A stretch of 64,000 bases of DNA from contig JAOTON010001526.1 in assembly GCA_034440635.1 (NCBI GenBank), forward strand, positions 3,109,001-3,173,000. The letters run 5' to 3'. This stretch comes from Lepas anatifera. Its lineage: Eukaryota > Arthropoda > Thecostraca > Lepadidae. Below are positions 45,871 through 57,075 of the stretch, in pieces. The translations under genes and the position numbers were made by a program. The first letter of the stretch is position 1. The number at the start of each line of letters is the position of its first letter. The notes beneath the pieces were generated by a model, which was not told where the DNA came from, did no database searches, and saw nothing but the letters and a program-made list of their open reading frames with translations.

Positions 45871-46061
45871 CATGGGCGCTAAGAGGGGGGGACGGGGGGA
45901 AGTGTCCCCTGTTGGCCAACCAAGGGGGACGTTCCCCCTCCCAAATTTTTGGATTCATTATTATTAATGCTGCCAGTTATCGAATACGCTTCAAATTTGC
46001 TTCCCCGGTCAGCACCAGCCTGGGTATTTCCCCCTGTACAAATTCCGTGGCGGCGCCCCTG
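45871..46061. mobile_element. hAT-like MITE with 7/8-bp target duplication
   Basis: 191 bp from CATGGGCGCTAAG to GGCGGCGCCCCTG. Flanks gtgaacag (45863-45870) and gtgaatag (46062-46069). No coding capacity. Confidence 0.75.
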
Positions 46062-46069
46062 GTGAATAG

Positions 46070-47129
46070 GGATTTCAATGGTTCAGATTTGCCGTCGGGA
46101 CCAGGGGGTGGACATGAGCTATCTCTCTAGAAGTTTGGGGATTGTTGAAGGTTCCATTTCTGGTTCTTAGAGACTTTTTCCAGAAAAATTTAACATGTAA
46201 TTCCAATGGGACTTCTTGCAGGGGTTTGGGGCACGGGCCAGTGCGAAAATATAAGTAGTGCTTAAGGATATATTTTTGGTTTTTAGTATGTAGAATTGAT
46301 CAGGCTATCTTCTAGAGACATTTTTAAGTCCCTGACATGCTTTTATATCAAGTAAAATCCACGATGAATTTCATGATAATTCCTTCAGAATCCCGTTTCG
46401 AACCTGGCGCAGTTATTTCAAACCCAAATAAGAATAATTGTGTTATTCGGCCGGAAGAAATATACCCACCACTTGTTCTGGAATTATGGCGCTGGTTACG
46501 TGTAGGATATAAACGAGCCGGGAATAAAATTAGAAAACCCAGCGTGTAATTAATATATTTATACAGGTATCTATCTTTGAATGAGTGTAGGGAACATCAA
46601 AGGAATAGCAGATTTGTGGACAAGTGTACACATGCATGCCAGTAAGAACGTTTATTTCTAGGTAGGTATGGGTCTGGTGAGCTTTGGGGAGAACACATTT
46701 TAGGTCAAGAACTGTACCATCTATTACATGGATTACTATGTTCCTGATGCTTTTAAGTGTAAGGAGGACTTTTAAGATCCATTGATCATGCTTGTGTGGA
46801 CATACCATGATAATAATTAGGGTACAGGTACCTACTAAGGCCAAGCAGCAACATTGAAGCTATTTCCAGTCTGTATAGGATTGACCAGAAGGTGGGATTG
46901 TGAGGCTGTTTATTATATGCTGTCAGGGTTGGATGTTTATTAATTGGGTAAACTCTTCCAAGTCTTGTGAATCTGTGTAAAGATATGTTGCAATTGTATC
47001 ATGGGTGTGAAATTGAGATAGAAGTTTTATAAAACATATTTAGGCACTTATTACATATTTCATTTCAAATGAAGCTTTATTGAATTCCTTCACAATTCAA
47101 ATGTTAAAAGAAAGATCTTGGGACCGTAC
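46070..47129. other. Gene-free stretch
   Basis: Nothing recognised. Confidence 0.35.
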
Positions 47130-47529
47130 CAGTGGCGGATCCAAGGGGGGCGAAAAAAGGCATTTGGCCCCGAAATGGAAAAGCTCTGGGAAAAACTATG
47201 TTTTTGCCCCCCAAAAGTTATTGACCTCCTTTTTTGCCACTCCTTTTTAGTTTATAAGCAATATTTTGGTGATTCAACTCTTAACTTCAAACAGAACCAG
47301 TTAATTTCAGTGTAAATACTGGGCCTCGGACTGGAAAAATTATCTTGAGCGCATATTTTTCATCTCGTGAAGTTTTTTTTTGCTTTTCGCCTCAAATACC
47401 CAAAATTCTACCAGCAAGTGATATTTTAGAGCAGCTTTAACAGCCTGAATTTTTTTGTTGGTTTTTTTTGCTTTTTGACTTTTGACTTTGGTTTGCCCCT
47501 CCCAAACCGGCCGGCTAGATCCGCCACTG
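47130..47529. mobile_element. hAT-like MITE, family H (copy 2)
   Basis: 400 bp, CAGTGGCGGATCCAAG to GGCTAGATCCGCCACTG. Flanks gaccgtac (47122-47129) and gacactac (47530-47537), 6 of 8 identical. Interior matches 2864-3247. Confidence 0.82.
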
Positions 47530-47928
47530 GACACTACAGATCCTTTTTATACCTACTGGTATCCTGTTAGTCTAACAATGACAAATTGATAGGTCTAAAT
47601 CCTAAGCTATGCCAACTTGTTGCTTATGTCATAATAGTAAGTTTTTCTTTCTACATGCATGCTCTGCAGCACCATGTATGGAATGTGATACTGAGGAGCT
47701 TTCACTTCTGTTTTAATGACAGAATATACTTGTAATATGTCTGTTATTATTTTGGGTCGAAATTGTGAAACAGACTGCATACTGCTTATACTACATAGGT
47801 ACCATTGCCAGCACTGGACTGCTAAACTTATTCCTTCATTTTTTTCAGCACAAACAAAGAGCCCATAATTTGTTATTCCTATTAATGTTTTTATCATGCT
47901 ATGACTCATTTATTAAACAAATATATAC

Positions 47929-47964
<36 letters not shown>

Positions 47965-49439
47965 ATATGTATATACATGGCATTACATTGTGTGGTAAAA
48001 AAGGTTGTTTGTGTCAGCATGTGGGGGCTAGGCTTTGATGAAATATTATTAATCATGTCAAATAATGGCAAGTATCCAATGGAGCAAGCATGACATTACA
48101 CAATGCCTGTGTGGCTGTAGTTAAGAATGTTTGTGTTTCCTGATTCTATCTGGGACTGATTTAGCAGTGACTACTTCCGGAAAATTGTGAATTTGTCTTC
48201 TTTTCTGACACCCTATGTACACTCCGACGGTTGTGAGTGGCTGCCTCTGCTATGGCAGTGTTATTATAACTGCTACTACTGATATGATAACTGCTATATT
48301 TGTACTCCTGATGCCAGGAAAACAAATTGCTGTACTTACTTGCTGCCGGCATTTCATTGATCCATCAGCCGATGGATCTTGTATTCTTATGCCCTTTTCA
48401 CTTCCCCTCCCTCCTTGTTTCACCCTAACAGTTGCACCCACACGCTTCCCTAGCCGCTGCCGTGCTCGTGCACTCTATTGTAATACAATGTTGCAAACGT
48501 GCATGGTGCCTGATCCGGTCACCCGAATCCACGAGACATTTGATCTCGACAATTAGGTGTGCCATCTGCACGCGTGGGTCGTCGGCCTCCTACGCTCCGT
48601 CCGTGGATCGCTCGTCCGTTGCGCTGCCCCTCCCCCTTGCCGTACATTCCCGTTGCTTTGCGCCCGTCTTCTCGGGGCCCGCTCACCCCGGAATATCTGA
48701 AATCACCTTCCAATTTTTTTGTTTTCGTTTCTGTGGCAATTTTTTCCCCTCTCAAATGTATTGTGTTTGGGATGTTTTTTTTTTTTTGGGGGTACCTGAA
48801 TACATGTATGAAAGTACTGTATTTTATTGTGGCAAGTTCTATTTCTGCTGACTTTCAAGTTTCATTTTAAGATCGGTCTATACGTGAGTGGTGCTTAAAT
48901 ATGATTCATATATTTTTAGATGCACGGTTTGCCACAATTTGATCCAGGGGTGTAACTGCGAAAATTTTAGGGTTCTTTTTCCTAGCCGACCCATAAAATT
49001 TTACGGGCAGTGTTAGATTAAAAACGTTAAAAGAGTAAAAGAACGTTAAAAACCTTAAAATTTTGTCGAAACATCTATAAATACTTTTTTATTTATTTGC
49101 AATCCACACTTCCCCCTCGGGCCGAAAAATATTTTGGCCCTCTGGTTTGAGCGTCTGAAGGAGCATGACCCTAATTCCCCCCTGATCCGCCAGTGCCTGG
49201 ACACACACCCAAAAAATCATGGTAGCGGCCACAACCATAACTTTCGGACTATGGGGGCAGTGCCCACCATTTTCCAGCCGTTCCCGTACCTTGTTTTCAG
49301 CAACAAATCAAGCGATAAGCCAAGTCATCTTTGGTCCCACCAACGTCGACGACCCTTTCCCACAACTTCAAAATAGTTCCTGCGCCCATGCTGTAAGCTT
49401 CTTGGTCATCAAAGGTTAAAGCTCGAAAAGCAGCAAACG
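47530..49439. other. Gene-free stretch with a TA microsatellite
   Basis: (TA)n at 47932-47961. CpG-rich C/T-biased DNA at 48420-48690 with overlapping chance frames. A hAT-like right end ('ccccctgatccgccagtg') at about 49178-49196 lacks a partner terminus. Confidence 0.35.
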
Positions 49440-51292
49440 TGGAAAAAAACAAAATGATCTGACCTCAGGTCAGGTCAAGGTTACTTTTTAATATAGCATA
49501 GTCAATATGCATATCAATGAACTCGCAGTAGCAATCTGAACGCAATAATATCAAAATGAAAGATTTTTCATCATTTCGAAGTTATTGACCTAAGCCTGAA
49601 AACTGCTTAAATCGCCCCATATCCGCCCGGGTGGGGGTCTTTTAGACCCCCCTCGGGTTTTTCCAAAGTGACCAAAAAACAGCGGCGCGCACGCTGCCAA
49701 ACTTAGGATAGCTGTTCCTCCATCATTTTTACATCTTGCCTGAAAATTTTAGCTCAAGGTCATTTCAGGTCAGGTCACCAGGCCAGGCGAAGTGACTTCA
49801 CCCCAAAAAATGTTTAGGGCCGCATAACTAGGGGAAGGGTTAATCTATCAAGTTGAAACTCATACCACATATTGGGCCCACGAGGAGCTACAACATTTGT
49901 TCCGGGATTTTTGATATTGGTGACCTAAGGTCATGTGCAGAGCATGACCTCCCCATTGTAAATACATGGGGAAAATCACGAAATGAGCTTTTCTCAGTGA
50001 GTATGGATGGAATCAACTTCAAAAATTGGTTACGACATGCTTTTTAGCCCATTTCTGAAGTTGATGCCAAACATTTTGACTTGTAACCTTTAAAAGGTCA
50101 CCTTAGGTCAAATAAGCATTTTGTGGTGTTTTACTCTATAAATTTGGAATAAACTAAGATAGAGCTTTTATTTTGTCACCAAAGTGTTTGTATAGTCACT
50201 GGAAGTCAAATGATATACATCATAACTATACCAGGTCAAGTTGGGTCAGACCGTTGACCTGGGTCAGGCCAAATTCTTAAATTTGACCTGGCATAGTAAT
50301 ATCATATATCATTCGATTCGTATTGACGAGAGGATTGCAATGGTGCATCAACTATGGCTATATCTTGTTTGGTTTGGAAGCTATTAGTGAAAAAGTAAAC
50401 GCCCTTATGCATAGGTGGCTATGGACATTCTCAAGAATATGCCCAATATCTAGTGACCTGTAGCTCCCTAGGCTTTGACCTGACACGAAAATGAATGCCA
50501 CTGTAATGAAAGCGCATCTCAAGAGCTTTCGAATGGTGTTGGAAAAATTTGTCTAGCTATCATAGTTTCTGAGATATATGAGGTTTTCTTAGTACACCTC
50601 ATATTAGCGATTTTGACCTATTTTGACCTCTGGTGACCTTGATATTGACCTGACAAGAGAAATGACCGAAGTATTTTCGATATCATTTTTGAAGAGCTTT
50701 CGATTGCCGTTTTGCGTTTTTTTCTAGCTCTTAGTTTTTTTAGATCGTGGGGGTTTTTTTAGCCCCCCCACCAGGGCGAAGGTGGCTCGTACCCGCCACC
50801 GGGGCAAGGGATATGACTTCTCAGAGGTCACACGTAAAACATTGCAGCATGAACCTAGAAAGGGGCCCAGGATACTATGGTTAGGATAATATGCACTTAT
50901 TCTCAGCTGTATCTACACAAATACAGCCCAATTTCTGTTTTCCCCTTTATTTCCAATGGAGAGGTCATGGTCCATACTTGACCTTAGGTCATCGATATGA
51001 AAAATCCCGGAATATATGTTGTAGCACTCGGTGAGGCCATTATGTGGTATAAGTTTCAATCCCATATATGTACTTGTTTCTTACGTATGCCACCTTAAAC
51101 GTTTTTTTTTAGGTGAGGTCACTTGACCTGTAATGGTGAACTGACCCTAATGATACAACCGTAAAATTTTGAGAAAAGTTGCAAAATTGATCGAGAAGGC
51201 GTGCCGAGTACGGTGGCGCTTCGCGCCGCCATTTTTTCGTGCTGCCGGAAAAACCCGAGGGGGGTAATCAAACACCCCCGCCAGGGCGATAG
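49440..51292. repeat. Mosaic of family F-like repeats
   Basis: Dense TGACCT/AGGTCA words throughout. Blocks near 49870-49930 recur inverted near 50985-51045 ('ggtcatcgatatgaaaaatcccgg' region) and match 27315-27370. Candidate termini: 'ctaggggaagggttaa' (49838-49844), 'accagggcgaaggtggc' (about 50770) and 'ccgccagggcgatagttaa' (ends 51292). Confidence 0.55.
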
Positions 51293-51494
51293 TTAATAAC
51301 CAAACAGGTCGAAAACTGCGTTAAGCTAGAGCCATAATTTAGGCGAATCCTCTCGTTACGGCGAATCAAATTATCTATGGTATAAACATGCTGTGTCAAA
51401 ATCTAAGAATGACCAAACCAAAGGTCAGGTCAAGAGCGTTATCTGGTCTGACATAATCGATATGCATACCAATCGACTCGTAATGACAATTTAA

Positions 51495-52524
51495 CCCGCG
51501 CCCCACCGGGGGTCCGGCGCCACCTTCGCCCCACCGGGGGGGCCATCGATGGCCCCCCTCTAACTCCGAAAATATGGGCGTTAGCGCAAATCTGCAAAGT
51601 GCAATAGAAAGCTCGCGTGAATTCAGTAAGAAATTACTTCGCATGTTTTAGTGCTCAGGTCAATGGTTTGACCTCCAGAGGTCAAATTAGGTCAAGATCG
51701 GCTATTTTCACTCAAATATGCAATGATTAAGCAAACTGGGCATAACTCTTATGTCATTAGAGCTATTGAGGCCTGGTAAAGTACATTTGATAGCAAATTG
51801 CCAGTACTTTTTCCGCTATGTGGAACGTAAAGACCTCCCGCCAGTGGTTTGACCGCCAGAGGTCACCTCGTGACCTAATATGACCTGAGGTCACGAAAGG
51901 TCAAAAAGTGACCTTGCCGTATATCAAATGAAAGCCAGTGACAAGACAAACACGATAGTGTTTGTTTCACCGCTCTAGCTCAATTAGGTCAAAAGTTATT
52001 GTCAAAATACTGTTTTTGACCTCTGGTGACCTTGGATGACCTTGGAAAAGTCAAAGGGCAAATATGACCCCCTGGGATCCGTGAAAGGGTGTCCAAAAAC
52101 GTTGTTCTGAGCAGTCTGAGTATTTGCAATCATTTTTGTGGGTTTTATATCATGAAATAGCTTTTCCCCATGCTTTTCCAATGGGAGAGGTCGCCTCGTG
52201 ACCTGACCTCAGGGCACGAAATCGAAAAATCCCGGATATACACCTTGTAGACCCTGGAGGGGTCATGAAGGGTAGGAAGTTTCAAATCGATCGAGTTTGA
52301 AATGTAGCTCTTACAGAGCTCTAAAGGTGAAGTGAGGTGACCTTGGTTGACCTCGTCTGGTGACCTGACCTTGGGTGACCCGGGGTAAAAAATTTCAGGG
52401 ATGATGGGAAAATGTTGCAGTGAGAGGTAGAGCCCTCAACCGCGGTGCTGCGCCTCGTCGTTTTTCGGCTATCCCGGAAAAACCTTAGGGGGGCCATCGA
52501 TGGCCCTCTCCGGTGGGGCGAGGG
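51495..52524. mobile_element. TTAA-flanked piggyBac-like non-autonomous element, family F, copy 2
   Basis: Flanked by TTAA (51491-51494 and 52525-52528). Termini CCCGCGCCCCACCGGGGG and CCCTCGCCCCACCGG. Contains about 20 exact AGGTCA/TGACCT hexamers, many separated by exactly 4 bp. Near-identical to 39706-40732, so both copies moved recently. Confidence 0.87.
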
Positions 52525-52728
52525 TTAAGAATAATGGTACTAACGTGAAATCTCTATCATCATTTCTTGCCAAGTTGTCCTGCGAAGTTGTCCGGGTTTC
52601 CTGCGAACCCATGTCTAAAAAAAGCTTAAATAGTCCCGAATGACCTTACAGAGATCACAGATCAAACATGTCAAGTTGGACCTTTGGGGTGGTCCAATAT
52701 ACTTATACTATGTGAACAGGAATCTACT

Positions 52729-53520
52729 TTAACCCTTTCCCTACTGGAGGTATTTTTAATCCCTCGCCCTACCAGAGGATCGATTCGACCTCCCAACGCT
52801 TGAAAACTAAGAAAGGTGGAAAAACGCGGTAAAGCTTAGCGTGTTGCCCGAGACCTGAACTCTCCGACGGTGGAAAATTATTTTTACCCTAGGTTAACTA
52901 GTGACCTTGTGATGTCACAAAATGGCGAAATTGTGACACATTTAGAAAATTCCTTATAATTCGGGAATCAATGGGCCTGGAATAAAGCCCGAGGTGTCAA
53001 TGTGTTTGTCTTGATGCAAGGAATTCAACAAAATGCGGCATGGGCTTGTAAGGTCACACGTGACCTTGACTTAGGTCCATCATGATCAAAGTCAGGTCGC
53101 ATACCATTCGAACACTTGGGTGATGCTCGTCACTATGATGCCAAATTCATTGCTGCATCTCGTCCCGTTTATGAGAATTCAACAGCTTCTAAAACTCACC
53201 AGCTTCTAAAATTCGCCAACAGCTTCTAAAACGGTAACCTTTGCTGACCTTTGGGGAGCCCTGGTGCCTTCGTTATGGACTTGACCTTAAAATGGATCAC
53301 ATATTCCAGATTTCCTTTTCAGGAGCTTTCGAATGTTGTTTAGAAACTTGATCTAACTATTCTGGAAGCCGAGCAACGCCCCGTTTTTTCAGGCTTATTT
53401 CTAGGGCCAAAATTGTCTTGCGTGGGCTTAGAAATGACGTCATAACTCGGTGACCCAACATGACATTGACTTGAAATTTTGTCAAGACGTTTCAAATTAA
53501 TTTTTTATACAATCTCCACG
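52729..53520. repeat. Decayed family F-like repeat
   Basis: Begins 'ttaaccctttccctactgg' and 'ccctcgccctaccagagg', echoing the family F terminus, with further TGACCT-like words to about 53465. No clear right end. Confidence 0.4.
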
Positions 53521-54877
53521 CAGCATTGGGCTAAACTAGTCTCTTTTTGTGTGTCATCGTGAAGAGGAAGAGGAAGAGCAGAGTGTGGGATGTCACGGGC
53601 ACGTCGAAGCCGACGAAAACTGGCTGTTTCCAGCCTCCGCAGATCGAACGCACCTTCAAATGCAGGAATCAAGGATAATGGCAATATGTATCTGTATATT
53701 TTACAGCTTCAACAGGCACCGACACCCAATTAGTAATGCAGTCATGTTACATACAACAGCGTAGTCCAACGATTATTCAAATAACATGGGTATACCACAC
53801 ACACATGCACACATGTACTAACACGCATTAAGTAAAAACTACTAAAAAGCTGTTTCGTAAATGTGCTGATATGCTTAACCCCCGCCCCATCAGGGCATCG
53901 GTGCCCCCGAAGGTTTTTCTCGAACAACTACTACCATATTAATGGGCTTCAAGGGCTTCAATTGGCCAAGGTGCCACATTCCCTTTAATGAAGTTCGGTG
54001 CTGCAATTTAAGTTCAAGCGCCGATGCCCCAGTCTTATCTCACGAATATAAATACATTCGCTTATCGTTACAGTGTTGCCACACCGTTTTGCCTTCTCCC
54101 CGGTTACACTACTTTCTTCACAGCACTTAATTCACGAAATTAGAACGGCGTTGCATAAACCAGTCGTTGATGGTTCTCGCTAGTGAATCCCGGCCTGATC
54201 GAGCATGGGCAGCAGTATATCGCCACATGACTCTCTCAGACACAGGCTCACAATAGCAAGATAGGAGATATGTTCAGATTTCTTGATCCTACAAGACGTC
54301 TGAAAAAGAAAATTCATTGTGAAGTACCGGAGACTCCTTGTTTTTGGAATCGTGCCGAAAGAGTTCGTTAAATTTGTAAAAACATAAAAAACTTCGATTT
54401 CATCTTCAGCATTAACAACATCTAGGCGGCATGATACGAGCGACTTAAAGTAAGGTCATTCCATGTCAACTCGACACACCAAGTGCCAATTTTTACACGG
54501 CACCATCTCGGATCTTTATGATACTTTGCATACAGGGTTATCGTGGGCTGGGAACACGAATATGAGAATATTAGGAATTTACCTCACATATTTTCGGATA
54601 TATGACGATGTCAATATTTGCTAAATGCTGTTGCATTCCCGTCTAAGCCATACCATGACCTCAAAGCGGTTTTAAAAATTTGCATTGTGCAAGCCGGTGG
54701 CCATCAAAATAAAGGTATGCATCCTCCTTTCAAATATGTACGAAAATTAGGCGATAGCCGTAATATTTAAAAAAAGAGGAAATCTGAGTGGGTGCCGTGC
54801 ACTCAGTGTGTCGAGTTGGCATGGGGTGACCCAATACCAGAGGGCTCTCCACCAAGAAGTCCGGATCCTCTACTTAC
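53521..54877. other. Gene-free stretch
   Basis: A repeat-B end ('aaggtgccacattcccttta') lies at 53968-53987. At 53878 'ttaacccccgccccatcagggc' resembles a family F end. No gene recognised. Confidence 0.35.
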
Positions 54878-55192
54878 CATGATTACTTGGGCCTGCTTAT
54901 AAGGTCCGATGACGACGTCACACACTGGGTCGTAGCTCATCTTAGTGTTCACAGACATTTCGTCGAAGAGGATGGCGCAGTTCCGTTGGAGCGGCGGCAT
55001 GTTCCGGGCTGCACCTCCAAGAACCGCAGTAGCCCGTCGAAGGTACCAGGAATCACATGGAAGCCTGCCACCCACCGTCTGAGGCATCGAGAGGAGGGCA
55101 GGGGCCACCTGCAGCATTGTAGCAAGTGTTAGCTTCTCGGGGAGTAGTGGATATGGGTTCCGAAAATGTAATGGCTGTTGATCGGAGGTCAT
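54878..55192 (-). pseudogene. Exon of a P-element-type transposase (THAP9-like)
   Basis: The minus strand encodes PYPLLPEKLTLATML, then about 50 residues, then NCAILFDEMSVNTKMSYDP and VCDVVIGPYKQAQ. It ends at ATG|GTAAGT (exon end 54878). The 'C-x-Leu-x-Phe-Asp-Glu-Met-Ser' block with a following Tyr-Asp-Pro and Val-Ile-Gly is diagnostic of the P-element / THAP9 transposase catalytic region. The DE pair is kept. The frame is unbroken, but no THAP domain or later catalytic exons were found nearby, so this is probably a relic. The 5' boundary is uncertain: an internal 'gctgcag' near 55110 is an alternative acceptor. Confidence 0.7.
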
Positions 55193-56308
55193 AGTTCTTC
55201 AGTGAATTTTTAGGGGTTTCAATGCGCTTATGGTCGTCTCAAAAATGTATTGTGACGATTGAACAAAACATATGATACAATCTGCAAATGGATCTTCCAA
55301 TATGACTTCAACTTAATGTTACCTTTACAGGTCCCATAAAAACCCATATATACCAGCATATTATTAAATGATAAACTTATATCAAAGCGATTCAAGAAGG
55401 CTGTAAAAGGCTATAGAGCCAGCCAAAATTTGTGTTTGCTGTTTGTTTCATAATGTTTGTTTGTTAGTCAAGTGGACCAAAGTTGTAATTTTCTGAGTAC
55501 AAATATGGTTGCAACATTGACCACCCCCACTGTAACAAAATATTGGGCATGGAACAGGATTAATTTTTTATGTTTTACTAAAAGCTGCATCCTCCATGCT
55601 CATATGGTTGATTTAGTTATACCTCTTACCTGAAATGCCCCATTCAATTATCCTAGCAAAATTAGTTTTTTTCATAAAATAAAGAAATTTATCTGTAAAG
55701 CACCTACTACTTCCTGTAGTCACTAAAACTATGGCTCTCCTTATCAGTATGCAGTACACATACTGGACCATCTCTCCCACCATAATTTTTGGCAGAGCAC
55801 CCCATCAAAACCTTTCCAGAAAATTTAACATTTTTCGGTGGCAGACCAAAGTTGCGCCCATGGACCAAAGTTGCTCAGTTTTAAGGTTCCAAAAATAATT
55901 TTGATTTCACTAAGATAACCTCTCCAATGTATAACTTACCTAATGCTCTTCAGCCACTTCCTTTTTGCTTGGCATCTCTCGGAAAAGAGAAAAACTTGAA
56001 GCAGTTTCTACACCTGTGATGAGAACATTTGGGAAAAAACAAAAAGGCATTATTCTTATTCTGCAAAATAATAATTATGGGTTAAAGAAGGCCAGGGGAC
56101 CGGGTTAGAAGGTTGAAAGAGCATCTCGGCCTCTCACCACACCAGTCTGCAAAGCATAGCAACAACCCAGACCAAGTACAGCAGCTACACAGAGTAACTA
56201 CAATCCCTGGCACTGGTTGAAATTTTTGGGTACCTGAATGATTTATGTGCTGCCTTTTTAGTATTAATATATGTGAATGGTTTCAATTCACATCAAACGT
56301 TCCCACCC
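55193..56308. other. A+T-rich gene-free stretch
   Basis: Nothing recognised. Confidence 0.35.
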
Positions 56309-57075
56309 CTGGGCAAGTCTACAAAGTATGGCAGCAGGCCAGACGAGTCGCACCAGCCATCTAAAATTCTCGCACCGCCAGCCACCATAAATTCGCACCA
56401 AGCTTCCATATACCAGGGAGAAAAACGCACCCATTCCTACCCACAAGATGCAATGCTACCTCTATTATTAGTTAGTTAGTTGAGGACTTTTCATAAGGTC
56501 CCCTCCTGTATCTTTATAACCATATAGCCATTATTTGTTTGGGTTTCAGTGTCACCTTCCTCGCACCAGTCTCACAAATTCGCACCAGGTTGGTGAAATT
56601 CGCACCACTCGCTCCTGTCTCCAAGGGCACTCGCACCAACGAGATCTCGTCAAAAATGTCATACTTTGCACACTGGCCCCTGGGAATGTACAAGACATCA
56701 ACATTATTTTACCCCAGTCTGCAAAGTATGGCAGCAGGCCAGACAAGTCAAACCAGCCATCTAAAATTCTCGCACTGCCAGCCACCAAAAATTCACACCA
56801 ATCTGCCATATACCAGGGAGAAAAACATACTCATTCCTACCCACACGATGCAATGCTGCCTCTCTTATTAGTTAGTTAGTTGAGGACTTTTTATAAGGCC
56901 CCCTCCTATGTCTTTATACCCATTTAGCCATTATTTGTTTTGTTTCCAGTGTCACCCCCTCGAAACAGTCTCACAAATTCGCACCAGGTTGATAAAATTC
57001 GCACCACTCGCTCCTGTCTCCAAGGGCACTCGCACCAACGAGATGTCGAAAATGCCATACTTTGCACGCTGGATT
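56309..57075. repeat. Tandem 400-bp repeat T, nearly two units
   Basis: 'aaagtatggcagcaggcc' at 56323 and 56723, and 'ctcacaaatt' at 56571 and 56970, give a 399-400-bp period. Each unit is studded with 'ttcgcacca/ctcgcacca' words. A lone reversed unit lies at 44290-44670. The open frames on both strands come from the repeat and are disrupted between units. Confidence 0.85.

Noticed and set aside
56535..56879. Two overlapping plus-strand frames of 110-114 codons
   Set aside because: They lie wholly within the 400-bp tandem repeat and are not maintained between units.
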